A program made the position numbers and the translations under genes. Below the pieces are notes generated by a model, which did no database searches, had not been told where the DNA came from, and worked only from the letters and a program-made list of their open reading frames with translations. Positions 15,222 through 23,684 of a stretch of DNA of 32,541 nucleotides are shown here, in pieces. This DNA is from Anaerolineae bacterium (GTDB lineage: Bacteria; Chloroflexota; Anaerolineae; B4-G1; SLSP01). Positions within the stretch are counted from its first letter, which is position 1. Every line of letters begins with the position of its first letter. Location of the stretch: contig PWVB01000327.1 of the NCBI GenBank assembly GCA_003562365.1, positions 1-32,541 on the forward strand. Direction: 5' to 3'.

Positions 15222-16955
15222 CTATCTACTCAGCTTCTTCTGAATCTTGGCCCACGTGTCCCGCAGCTCAATCGTCCGGTTGAAGATCAGATGCGCTCTA
15301 TCGGTGTCTGGGTCAACGCAGAAGTAGCCGATGCGCATAAACTGGCAACGGTAGCCTGGCTCTGCATCCTGCAAGCTGGACTCCACCTTGCACCCAGTGC
15401 GTACCTCCAGCGAAGCTGGATTTAGGCTCTCGAAGAAGGTATGGCCTTCCGCGACATCCTCCGGATCCTCCTGCATAAAGAGGCGATCGTAAAGCCTCAC
15501 CTCGGCATCCAGCGCATGGGGTACTGACACCCAATGGAGGGTGCCTCGCACTTTGCGCCCATCCGGTGCCTGCCCACCTCGGGAATCCGGATCGTGTGTG
15601 CAGTGAATCTCTACGATGGCGCCGTTATGGTCTCTGACGACATCCTTATAGGTCACCAGATAGGCGTTCATCAGCCGCACCTCTCGGCCCGGTGCTAGCC
15701 GATAGTACTTGCGCGGAGGGTCTTCCATAAAGTCATCGCGCTCGATGTAGATCTCACGGGAGAAGGGGACCTCACGGGTACCCATCTCCGGCCGCTGCGG
15801 ATGGTTGCTAACCTCCATCCACTCCACCTTGTCCTCAGGATAGTCATCGATCACAATCTTGACCGGATCGAGTATGCTCATCACTCGCGGCACGCGGGTG
15901 TTTAGGTCGTCGCGCACGCTGTGCTCAAGGAAGGCAACGTCGACGACACTGTTCGCTGTGGAAACCCCAATGCCCGCGCAGAAACCGTTGATCGCCTCCG
16001 CCGTGTATCCTCGCCGTCGCATGCCGGCAAGGGTCGGCATACGTGGATCATCCCATCCTGCGACATATCCCCCTTCGACTAGTTGCAACAGCTTTCGCTT
16101 GCTTAGCACGGTGTAGGTCATAAAGAGCCGCGCGAACTCAATCTGGCGCGGATGGTAGATGCCCAATTGGTCAAGAAACCAATCGTAGAGCGGTCGATGA
16201 TCCCGATAGCCCAGATCGCACAAGGAGTGGGTCACTCTCTCGATGGCGTCCTCAAGACCGTGGGCCCAATCGTACATCGGGTAGATGCACCAAGTATCGC
16301 CTTGACGATGGTGTGGCTCGTGCAGAATGCGGTACATCACAGGGTCGCGCAGGTTCAGGTTCGGTGATGCCATATCGATCTTGGCGCGTAGCACGCGTGA
16401 AGCTTCGGGAAACTCACCAGCGCGCATACGGCGGAAGAGGTCCAGATTCTCCGGCGCCGACCGATCGCGGTATGGGCTGTTCTTACCGGACTCGGTCAAG
16501 GTGCCGCGATACTCTCGAATCTCTTCGGGGCTCAGGTCGTCAACGTAGGCCTGGCCCTGCTCAATCAGCTGCTCTGCCCATTCATACATCTGCTCAAAAT
16601 AGTCCGATCCAAAGAGGACCGTGTCTCCGAAATCCCAACCCAACCAGCGCACGTCGTCAACGATCTTCTCGACATACTCCTCCTCCTCCTTTACCGGATT
16701 CGTGTCGTCGAAACGGAGGTTGAATTTGCCCCCAAAGTCATAGGCGATCCCTGCATCGATGCTCAGGGCCTTAGCGTGGCCGATATGCAGGTAGCCGTTG
16801 GGCTCGGGGGGGAAACGGGTGCGCACTCGTCGGTCGAAGCGACCCGATTTGACATCGTCTACGACTGCCGAACGGATAAAATCCGTGGCCAGCTCGTCGA
16901 GTTCGGCGTCGTCCAAGGTTACCCTGTCGTTCCAGTCGAGCTTCTCGTCATTCAT
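15222..16955 (-). CDS. glnS: Glutaminyl-tRNA synthetase
   Basis: A class I aminoacyl-tRNA synthetase that charges tRNA-Gln directly with glutamine in the cytosol. The text follows E. coli GlnRS closely: [19 protein letters not shown] with HIGH at 57-60, [60 protein letters not shown], and the KMSKS equivalent VLSKRKL at 283-289, followed by [23 protein letters not shown]. The C-terminal anticodon-binding beta-barrels are present and the length of 577 aa is normal. ATG at 16955 follows AGGAGGGGATAAGG. Many bacteria make Gln-tRNA through GatCAB amidation instead, and bacterial GlnRS is held to derive from eukaryotes by transfer. It heads an operon with the NahK-like and GT-C genes. Confidence 0.97.
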   Translation of the reverse strand: MNDEKLDWNDRVTLDDAELDELATDFIRSAVVDDVKSGRFDRRVRTRFPPEPNGYLHIGHAKALSIDAGIAYDFGGKFNLRFDDTNPVKEEEEYVEKIVDDVRWLGWDFGDTVLFGSDYFEQMYEWAEQLIEQGQAYVDDLSPEEIREYRGTLTESGKNSPYRDRSAPENLDLFRRMRAGEFPEASRVLRAKIDMASPNLNLRDPVMYRILHEPHHRQGDTWCIYPMYDWAHGLEDAIERVTHSLCDLGYRDHRPLYDWFLDQLGIYHPRQIEFARLFMTYTVLSKRKLLQLVEGGYVAGWDDPRMPTLAGMRRRGYTAEAINGFCAGIGVSTANSVVDVAFLEHSVRDDLNTRVPRVMSILDPVKIVIDDYPEDKVEWMEVSNHPQRPEMGTREVPFSREIYIERDDFMEDPPRKYYRLAPGREVRLMNAYLVTYKDVVRDHNGAIVEIHCTHDPDSRGGQAPDGRKVRGTLHWVSVPHALDAEVRLYDRLFMQEDPEDVAEGHTFFESLNPASLEVRTGCKVESSLQDAEPGYRCQFMRIGYFCVDPDTDRAHLIFNRTIELRDTWAKIQKKLSR

Positions 16956-16986
16956 CAGACCTTATCCCCTCCTAGATCAGGGTTTA

Positions 16987-17014
16987 ATACTACCAAAACT
17001 GGTTACAAGATCAA
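16987..17014 (-). promoter_or_regulatory. Candidate promoter of glnS
   Basis: On the minus strand TTGATC (17014-17009) and TAGTAT (16992-16987) are separated by 16 nt in the 64-nt gap between the YYY-protein gene and glnS. The start point would be near 16980, with a leader of about 25 nt carrying AGGAGG. The elements match the consensus only partly. Confidence 0.45.
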
Positions 17015-17019
17015 CCGGG

Positions 17020-19509
17020 CTAGGGCGCTGTCAGATCCGCAGCGCGCCCTGAGGGATCGATTTTATAGATGACCACACCGTCATGGTCATACACAGCTGG
17101 ATAGAGTGCATCGAATTTCTCCAAGCCGGGAGCCGAGTAGCGCTGGCGCTCAAGAGGACCAATATAGACGTAGGTCACGGCATAGTCCTCAAGGACGCCT
17201 TGAGCTTCGCCAGAATCCAGCGTCTGAAAAAGCCGCTCCAGGTCGATCTCCCGACGTGCGGGCTCGTCATAGTTGCCGCGCCATTGCCGCTGATGCCCAC
17301 CCCAGCCGAGCAGGGTCGGCAAGCCAGTCAGCGCAGCGACACGTCCCTCATAGATGTAGGCACGGTGCTGATCGCCTGGGGCTTCAACGATGACTGGCGC
17401 GCCCTCCACGTTAGCATTTAACCACTGGATGGCGGCGTAGTCACCAGGGTAAGCCTGTGCCAACCACGCGGCGCCATCTAGGTCCCAAGGTACCCCGTGT
17501 TGTTTGGCTCGGGCCGGCACTGCCAGAGCTGTGTAGACTAGGCCAGCAGCGATCAGCAGCCCCGAGGCGCACAACAGGAGTCCGCGACCGGTTTTCCGTC
17601 CTTCTGGGCGACGCCAAGCTCCGAGCCACACTGCCATCTGCCACGCCCCGGCGAGGCCCCAAAGGATCCAGGCCTGGAAGTAGAACTTGAAGATGGTGTT
17701 CATCCGCGTCATAAAGATGTCCTGCAGGTAGACGAACTCCGGCGCCAGCGTGAGCAGGGCACCGAAGAGGACCAGCAGAAGGGCAAATCGACCGTTGCCC
17801 GCGCCTTCAGCGGGCCTTTGAGGCACGCCCTTCTTCCCACCTGGATGACCCGGCCCATCGTGGATGAGCGTCCAGAGCCCTACCCCAAGTCCTAAAGCCA
17901 ACAGCAAACCAGTCCACGGGTGACGCAGGCGCTGTTGCAGGGCTGTCAGGGCCGTTGCGAGGGGTAGCGTGTAGCCCTCGATGGATTCCCCGCGCAGGAT
18001 GATCATCAAGTATGGGTAGCCCGTCACGGCGCCGACCACCAGGCCCAGCAGTGCGATTCCCACCATCAACCCGATGCCCAGGCCCAGTGCCTGAAGCCAC
18101 CGGACCTTCTGCTTTCGCGCAGCACTGCTGATGACACCAATCATAGGCAGCAGCAAGGGCAGGAACATCACAACGAACTGCTGTAGCTTGGTCGCGTTAA
18201 ACAAATTGGGCAGCAACCCTCCGGCTTGCGAACGCAGCGCAATCCAGAATGGTGCGTAGAGGAGCACGCTCAATACACCCAGAAGCACGGCTTCGGGAAG
18301 CATCCTTCTAATTACCTGGATCAAAGCTGCCAGGGACTGCTCACGCTGCGCGTAGCGCCCGAGAATCCCGGCTCCGACAAACAAGGCCCAGTAGATCGGA
18401 AAATCCCACGTGTTTAGAAACCCTAAGGCGCCTAACACCGTTGCACTGCCAAGGAGTGCCCCCCAGCGCGGAAGCCGCCAGCGCCAGGGCCGCCTTGGAT
18501 CCACCGATTCGCGTTCCGATGCTCTTGCCGTGCCGAGATAGAGGTTCAGCGCCAGCGCTACTGCGATGAGCACAAAGGGAAGCGCCAAGAGGTGCGGATG
18601 CATGTCTCCCAAGATGAAGCTAAAGGCGGGGAACTCGTCGATTACCTCCTGAGAGTCTCCCCAAGGGGTCCTGTCGTGAATCGTACGTGAGGCTTGCCAC
18701 CACCAGTTGAAGCGTTGCGGAATCCAGGTGAAGGGAGGGGTTGGCGGCTCGTTGATCTGGCGGATGTCGAGCCAGGCCCAGAACCAATCCGGAAAGAGGC
18801 CTCTGGCATGCAGGACCTCAAGCAGGCCTTGCCCGTTGCCGGTGATCAGCACCATCAGGGGGCCAAAGAATGGGCGCCACAGGCTTTTACCGCCCAGCAT
18901 ATCATAGACAGTCCCGTATGCTTGAACGGCTACCAAGGCAAACCATCCGGCATTACCTAGGTTGAACGCGATGGTGGAAGGTACTAAGCTAAGGCGTGTC
19001 AGCAGAGCCAGCAGTAGATACCCTAAATAGTAATAGGAGATCGCAAATCCCGAGAGCCAGGGATCGTGGGGCGGCATTAAGGGCGCTCGCAGATTGGCGT
19101 TGAGGAAGGCGATCTCCATCCACTTCTCGCCACCGGCTGTCTGCAACTGAGGTTGGGCGGAACGCACCACGGCCCACAGCATAAAGGCTACCAGAAAGAG
19201 CCCCTCCACGATGAGGATGTGGCGACGATTGCGCCGCCACCAGGGGCGGACTTCGCTCCACTTTCCGTGCATTAACAGCAGTCCACCTGCTAAAACGAGG
19301 CCCAATGCGGTCAAAGCAGCGGCGTAGGTGTTCTCCCAGAGGTGCGTGGTGCTTCCCCACCAGAAGACGACGCCGGTCAGCAGCACCCCTAGCGCTTTAG
19401 CCGTCGAATAGCCACGCGACGGAAGCTGTCTCAGCGTCGCGAAGGCAATCGGCAGGCCAGCTAAAGCCATAACTTGTAGTGTCAGATACCAGGCCAAGAG
19501 TGGCAGCAT
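17020..19509 (-). CDS. Chlor_Arch_YYY (DUF2298) large membrane protein, putative GT-C-like glycosyltransferase
   Basis: An 829-aa polytopic protein with about 15 or more membrane segments. It carries the family's namesake tyrosine motif ISYYYLGYLLLALLTRLS in its first third, preceded by the loop KWMEIAFLNANLRAPLMPPHDPWLSG. Other family-typical text includes HPHLLALPFVLIAVALALNL and MTRMNTIFKFYFQAWILWGLAGAW. A soluble segment near the C-terminus (AAIQWLNANVEGAPVIVEAPGDQHRAYIYEGRVAALTGLPTLLGWGGHQRQWRG) should be extracytoplasmic. DUF2298 occurs in Chloroflexota and archaea and is probably related to lipid-linked sugar transfer; function is unproven. The track start is TTG at 19524, but ATG at 19509 has GGAG seven bases upstream and is preferred. 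The gap to glnS is 64 nt with its own candidate promoter. Confidence 0.85.
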   Translation of the reverse strand: MLPLLAWYLTLQVMALAGLPIAFATLRQLPSRGYSTAKALGVLLTGVVFWWGSTTHLWENTYAAALTALGLVLAGGLLLMHGKWSEVRPWWRRNRRHILIVEGLFLVAFMLWAVVRSAQPQLQTAGGEKWMEIAFLNANLRAPLMPPHDPWLSGFAISYYYLGYLLLALLTRLSLVPSTIAFNLGNAGWFALVAVQAYGTVYDMLGGKSLWRPFFGPLMVLITGNGQGLLEVLHARGLFPDWFWAWLDIRQINEPPTPPFTWIPQRFNWWWQASRTIHDRTPWGDSQEVIDEFPAFSFILGDMHPHLLALPFVLIAVALALNLYLGTARASERESVDPRRPWRWRLPRWGALLGSATVLGALGFLNTWDFPIYWALFVGAGILGRYAQREQSLAALIQVIRRMLPEAVLLGVLSVLLYAPFWIALRSQAGGLLPNLFNATKLQQFVVMFLPLLLPMIGVISSAARKQKVRWLQALGLGIGLMVGIALLGLVVGAVTGYPYLMIILRGESIEGYTLPLATALTALQQRLRHPWTGLLLALGLGVGLWTLIHDGPGHPGGKKGVPQRPAEGAGNGRFALLLVLFGALLTLAPEFVYLQDIFMTRMNTIFKFYFQAWILWGLAGAWQMAVWLGAWRRPEGRKTGRGLLLCASGLLIAAGLVYTALAVPARAKQHGVPWDLDGAAWLAQAYPGDYAAIQWLNANVEGAPVIVEAPGDQHRAYIYEGRVAALTGLPTLLGWGGHQRQWRGNYDEPARREIDLERLFQTLDSGEAQGVLEDYAVTYVYIGPLERQRYSAPGLEKFDALYPAVYDHDGVVIYKIDPSGRAADLTAP

Positions 19510-19699
19510 ATCAGGACTCCACAATCATAGAGGGAGCGCTCTTTTCGTTTAGAAGCGGTTCAATACCGGACATAGTTTAAAGACCTCAGTCCTTTGAAAG
19601 GATTTTTCTGACCTGCAGCAATCCACGATCGAATCGACCCGGCCAACCCCAATGCATACCTAGCAAATGCTGAAGCTCCTCCACGATGCTGTGTTGACA

Positions 19700-20269
19700 T
19701 CAACTAGGGTTCCGATCTGCTGCGGTGTCCGTCGTGGGCTTGATCTTGGGCGCATCGGTGGTGAGACGGGAGGCCAAGACGTGCTGATGGTCGCTGAGCG
19801 AAGCGGCAAGCTTCAGCGCATCCAATTTCGCAGTCGCTGACAGTCCACCGACAGCCTCTGAGGCATGGGAGATCAGACTGCCGTCCGGTAGCGTCATGAT
19901 CTGCGGTGCAACTACGGTAGCGCTTCCATAAATGCGGATCGGCCAGGCTATCGCTGTGGACAGCAGCGCTCTGTCTGAGCTATGCGGCATCGCCGACGCA
20001 GGGAAGCTCCAAACGGGGGCCGACGCGCCAACTGAGCGCACGCGACGACCCTGGGCTTCCAAGCCGTAGAATCCGATCACTCCACCCATGAGCGGCTGCG
20101 TGACCCTGCTACTCGTCAGGGTGAGTCGGGCGTGAAGCGGCATGGCATTCCAGGTCTCGCTCTCAATCGATCGCCGGAGACTGACGGCGCTGGGGTGACG
20201 CTTGAAGGGAGGGCGCTCACCGCGGCCTGCCAAAGGATTCTGGCTCTGTGGCTTCATACTTAAGATCAT
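19700..20269 (-). CDS. Uncharacterised 189-aa ORF downstream of the histidine kinase
   Basis: I do not recognise a family. The ORF starts 14 nt after the histidine kinase stop on the same strand, and no competing long frame exists on the other strand, which supports it being real. The protein is rich in Ser, Ala and Thr: a basic N-terminal 40 residues, then a section that reads like a small beta-rich domain (GGVIGFYGLEAQGRRVRSVGASAPVWSFP, IRIYGSATVVAPQIMTLPDGSLISHAS), then a likely helical stretch (LSATAKLDALKLAASLSDHQHVLAS) and a disordered tail. No signal peptide or membrane helix is evident and no good ribosome-binding site precedes ATG 20269 or the ATG at codon 5. It could be a remnant or a false ORF. 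Confidence 0.4.
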   Translation of the reverse strand: MILSMKPQSQNPLAGRGERPPFKRHPSAVSLRRSIESETWNAMPLHARLTLTSSRVTQPLMGGVIGFYGLEAQGRRVRSVGASAPVWSFPASAMPHSSDRALLSTAIAWPIRIYGSATVVAPQIMTLPDGSLISHASEAVGGLSATAKLDALKLAASLSDHQHVLASRLTTDAPKIKPTTDTAADRNPS

Positions 20270-20283
20270 ACCCGCGGAGGGAA

Positions 20284-21417
20284 CTACGAGGAACTGTAGA
20301 CACTGAGTAATGTCTCAGAGGCCCTAGGTAAGGTGAAGGTGATGGCGTTTCCAGCTTCGGATGTGTTTGAGACCCAGATACGTTCACCGTGGGCCTCGAC
20401 CACCAAGCGACAAAAAGCCAGGCTCAGTCCAGACTCAACTCTCGAATACCTTTTCAAGGCGAACTTGTCGAAAAGATGCTCTCGGACTTCATCAGGCATC
20501 CGCGATCCGGTGTCGTGCACAGAAACGCGGATCTTGTCACGGTTGTAGGGTCCCAAGGCGGCTTCAATCTCTACCTGGCCGCCCGGGGGAGTGGAGAACA
20601 AGGCGTTGGTGATGAGGCTCTGGAGCACTCGCTGGATGAGTGCCTGATCTCCCCAGGTTAAGGGGAGATCATTGTCAATGCTGTAGCCAAGCCGCAGATC
20701 GCGTTGCTGCGCGAACACTCTCGCCGACTGTACCACTGCATCCGCCAACTCCACAAACGAGAAGACATCAGGACTCAAAGGCATACGACCGCCTTCGAGT
20801 TGGCAGAGATCCACAAATTCATTGATAGTGGTGACGAGCTGGTTGGCTTGCTCCGCGGCCTCCTGTAGATGCTGTTGTTGGTCTTCAGCGAGTTGTGTGG
20901 AAGCATACGGAGCGATCAGGTCAAGCGACGCCACTATATTTGCTATAGGGTCTCGCAGATCGTGGAGCATCATGTGGGTAAGGTCTTTGCGGAGTGCTGA
21001 CAACAGCCGCGATTCTGTCACGTCCTGGAGAACAATCATCCGCCCCAAAGATCGTTGCTGGAGGTCGATCACCAGGTTAAGCCAGCGGATTGTGCGTAGG
21101 CCGACCTCACATTCACCCTCGCTGGCACGGTCATCCCCTTGGCTGACTCGGCGAACCTCCTTAAGCACAGCATCAACTGCCTCGGGCGCATATCGTCGCA
21201 ATTCGCGCACTAAATCCCAGCCGGAGCGCTCTACCCAGTCCTCAGGGGCGCCAGGGAGGTCGAGGTAGCTTAAGGCTATGGCATTAATCAACAGGAGGTG
21301 TAGTTCGTTGCTGAGCAGGATCAGACCATCGCGGCAAAAAGCCGCCATGGCACTCAGCCGGCCTCTTTCTTCCTGAAGCCACATCAATTGTTGTTGGACT
21401 GCTGGATCGTCGTGCAT
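20284..21417 (-). CDS. Soluble PAS-histidine kinase with altered ATP lid
   Basis: A 377-aa two-component sensor kinase. An N-terminal PAS-like region (FCRDGLILLSNELHLLLINAIALSYL to MIVLQDVTESRLL, about 25-138) should sense a cytoplasmic signal; no membrane helix is present. The HisKA helix contains the phosphoacceptor H152 in THMMLHDLRDPIANI. The HATPase domain shows the N box (ALIQRVLQSLITNALFSTPPGGQVEI), a changed G1 box (VHDTGSRMPDEV instead of DxGxGIP) and LFDKFALKRYSRVESGLSLAFCRLVVEAHGERIW, where GLGLA is GLSLA. ATP binding may be weaker or use a modified lid. No response regulator gene is adjacent, so it is an orphan here. Its own promoter lies 40 nt upstream. A 189-aa ORF follows in the same direction. 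Confidence 0.85.
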   Translation of the reverse strand: MHDDPAVQQQLMWLQEERGRLSAMAAFCRDGLILLSNELHLLLINAIALSYLDLPGAPEDWVERSGWDLVRELRRYAPEAVDAVLKEVRRVSQGDDRASEGECEVGLRTIRWLNLVIDLQQRSLGRMIVLQDVTESRLLSALRKDLTHMMLHDLRDPIANIVASLDLIAPYASTQLAEDQQQHLQEAAEQANQLVTTINEFVDLCQLEGGRMPLSPDVFSFVELADAVVQSARVFAQQRDLRLGYSIDNDLPLTWGDQALIQRVLQSLITNALFSTPPGGQVEIEAALGPYNRDKIRVSVHDTGSRMPDEVREHLFDKFALKRYSRVESGLSLAFCRLVVEAHGERIWVSNTSEAGNAITFTLPRASETLLSVYSSS

Positions 21418-21456
21418 AATCGGACCTGTAGAAGGATCCTGTCACCATCTAATCCT

Positions 21457-21484
21457 ATTGTAGTGCTATTTCCATCCTCGTCAA
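21457..21484 (-). promoter_or_regulatory. Sigma70-type promoter of the histidine kinase gene
   Basis: On the minus strand TTGACG (21484-21479) and TACAAT (21462-21457) stand 16 nt apart, matching the consensus in five of six positions each. Transcription would start near 21450, about 33 nt before ATG 21417. This separates the kinase from tex, which ends at 21542. Confidence 0.6.
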
Positions 21485-21541
21485 ACTCCGCTATAAAAGT
21501 TGCAGCGACTTAGCCTGCACGGCTGAGCGGCTCAACGCCAC

Positions 21542-23680
21542 TTAGGTGATCAGTGATAGCCCGATACGCCCTCGATCCATATCGACGTTCAGGATTTCCA
21601 CCTCGACGACATCGCCGACCGCGACTTGGTCGTGAGGATCGCGAACGAACCGTTTCCCCATCTGGCTGATATGGATTAGGCCGTTGTGTTTTACGCCGAT
21701 GTCCACAAAGGCCCCGAAGTCCACGACATTGCGCACCGTTCCTTTCAGGCGCATGCCGGGACGCAGATCCTTTAGCGTCGCGGCATCTACCCGCAAAATA
21801 GGTCCCTCAAGCTCATCGCGCGGATCACGGCCTGGACTTTGCAGCGCCTCCAAAATGTCTTCCAGGGTCGGGCGTCCCGTTCCAAGCTCTCGCGCCAGTT
21901 CGTTGAGATCCATTGCCTGCCGCAGCTGCTGGATCGCCTCCGGCAGCTGCGGGTCCGCGATTGAGGCGTCCAGAAGACTCAGGATCTCCCGAGCTACTTC
22001 ATAGCTCTCCGGATGAATGCCCGTGCGATCCAGGGCTTCGTCTCCCTCCAGTATACGTAAGAAGCCAGCCGCTTGCTCGAAGGTCTTAGGGCCGATGCCC
22101 GAGACCTGCAGTAGTCCCTCTCGATCTTTGAATGGTCCTTGCTGTTCGCGGAGGTTTACGATGTTCTCCGCGATTCGCGGCCCTATCGCGGATACGTAGG
22201 CCAGCAGTGCCGGAGAAGCGGTGTTCAGATCAGCGCCGACGCTGTTGACGGCTGACGCTACCACGGTATCGAGCGTGTCCGTCAGCGCCCTCTGGTCAAC
22301 ATCGTGTTGATAGAGTCCAATCCCGATGGCTTGAGGGTCTATCTTCACCAGCTCGGCCAAGGGATCCTGAAGCCGCCGGGCGATTGAAACCGCGCCGCGG
22401 AGCGAGACGTCCAGGTCCGGCAACTCTGCTCGGGCCAGTTGGGAGGCCGAATAAACAGAGGCGCCTGCCTCGTTGACCAGTGTGTAACGGACAGCCAGTC
22501 CCTCTTGGATCATCTCCGCAATCAGCATCTCTGTCTCGCGGCTGGCGGTACCGTTGCCGATGGCGATCACCGTCACATCGTGTCTGTTGACCAGGGTGCG
22601 TAAAGTCTGCTTGGCCTGATCTCTCTTGCGGTCTGGGTAGATGGTAGTCGTGTCGAGTACTTTTCCGGTAATGTCTACCACGGCGACTTTGCAGCCGGTT
22701 CGGTATCCTGGATCGATGCCCAATACGCACTGACCGCGCAGTGGTGGTTGTAGGAGAAGTGCGCGCAGGTTGGTCGCGAAGACATCCATCGCGTGGGCCT
22801 CTGCCTGTTCGGTCAGCATCCGTCGAGCCTCGCGCTCAAGCGCTGGGAAAAGCAGGCGGTTGTAGCCGTCGATACGGGCTTCGATCAGATCTTCTGCCAG
22901 GAAACTACCGGCATCAGCCTGGTAGCGCAGAGCTAGAATGCCCAGTGCCTCCGTCTTCGGTAACTGGAGTAGAACTCTGAGCGCGCCTTCACGTTCGCCG
23001 CGGTTGATGGCAAGCACCTGGTGGGGGCGCAGGCCGCGAAGATCGCTGGCGAAGCTGTAGTAGAGTTGGTAGGTTCCCTTTGGATCTTTGGCCTTCTGGA
23101 TCTGTTGGGCGATCAACTCGCCACGGCGCCCCACCAGCTTTCGTATCTCCGCTCGCAGGTCCGCGTCATCGGCAATATGCTCGGCGACGATATCGCGAGC
23201 GCCCTGATAAGCTTCCTCCACCGACGTCACGTCACCGCGTACGAAGGGCTCTGCTGCTGCTTCCCGTGTTCCTGTGACAGGTTGCGCCAGGATAACCTCT
23301 GCGAGAGGCTGTAAACCCCTTTGACGGGCCATCAGCGCTCGAGTCCGGCGTCTGGGACGGTACGGTCGATAGAGATCCTCCAGTCGCTGCAGCGTGTCAG
23401 CGTCGTGAACCTCGCGTTGGAGCTCCGGGGTGAGCACACTCTGGGCATCCAAAGAACGCAGTATCGTCTCGCGGCGATCCTCTAGATTGCGTCGGTATCC
23501 CAAACGCTCCGCCACTGCCCGCAACTGCTCCTCGTCCAACGAGCCCGTCATCTCCTTGCGGTAGCGAGCGATAAAGGGGATCGTGTTTCCCGCGTCCAAG
23601 AGGGCTACCGCTGAGCGCACGCGAGGTGCAGCGATCTCCAAATTCGCAGCGACCGCCGTGATGATTCGTCCGTTATCCAT
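21542..23680 (-). CDS. tex: Tex-family RNA-binding transcription accessory protein
   Basis: A 712-aa cytoplasmic nucleic acid-binding protein of the Tex/YhgF family (related to eukaryotic Spt6), involved in transcription and RNA metabolism. Domain order is standard: N-terminal helical Tex region (IPFIARYRKEMTGSLDEEQLRAV), YqgF-like RNase H fold (CVLGIDPGYRTGCKVAVVDITGKVL, near 320-345), helix-hairpin-helix region (GADLNTASPALLAYVSAIGPRIAENIVNLRE and VSGIGPKTFEQAAGFLRI), and a C-terminal S1 domain (LKGTVRNVVDFGAFVDIGVKHNGLIHISQM). The track start at 23710 overlaps the ABC permease gene; ATG at 23680 (MDNGRIITAVAANLEI), with GGAG upstream and 4 nt after that stop, is preferred. It ends right after the S1 domain, without the basic tail some homologues carry. 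Confidence 0.93.
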   Translation of the reverse strand: MDNGRIITAVAANLEIAAPRVRSAVALLDAGNTIPFIARYRKEMTGSLDEEQLRAVAERLGYRRNLEDRRETILRSLDAQSVLTPELQREVHDADTLQRLEDLYRPYRPRRRTRALMARQRGLQPLAEVILAQPVTGTREAAAEPFVRGDVTSVEEAYQGARDIVAEHIADDADLRAEIRKLVGRRGELIAQQIQKAKDPKGTYQLYYSFASDLRGLRPHQVLAINRGEREGALRVLLQLPKTEALGILALRYQADAGSFLAEDLIEARIDGYNRLLFPALEREARRMLTEQAEAHAMDVFATNLRALLLQPPLRGQCVLGIDPGYRTGCKVAVVDITGKVLDTTTIYPDRKRDQAKQTLRTLVNRHDVTVIAIGNGTASRETEMLIAEMIQEGLAVRYTLVNEAGASVYSASQLARAELPDLDVSLRGAVSIARRLQDPLAELVKIDPQAIGIGLYQHDVDQRALTDTLDTVVASAVNSVGADLNTASPALLAYVSAIGPRIAENIVNLREQQGPFKDREGLLQVSGIGPKTFEQAAGFLRILEGDEALDRTGIHPESYEVAREILSLLDASIADPQLPEAIQQLRQAMDLNELARELGTGRPTLEDILEALQSPGRDPRDELEGPILRVDAATLKDLRPGMRLKGTVRNVVDFGAFVDIGVKHNGLIHISQMGKRFVRDPHDQVAVGDVVEVEILNVDMDRGRIGLSLIT

Positions 23681-23684
23681 AGTC

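Noticed and set aside
19590-19602. TCCTTTGAAAGGA followed by TTTTT as a plus-strand terminator
   Set aside because: The palindrome has a one-base centre, leaving only a three to four bp stem once a loop forms, and no plus-strand gene ends upstream.
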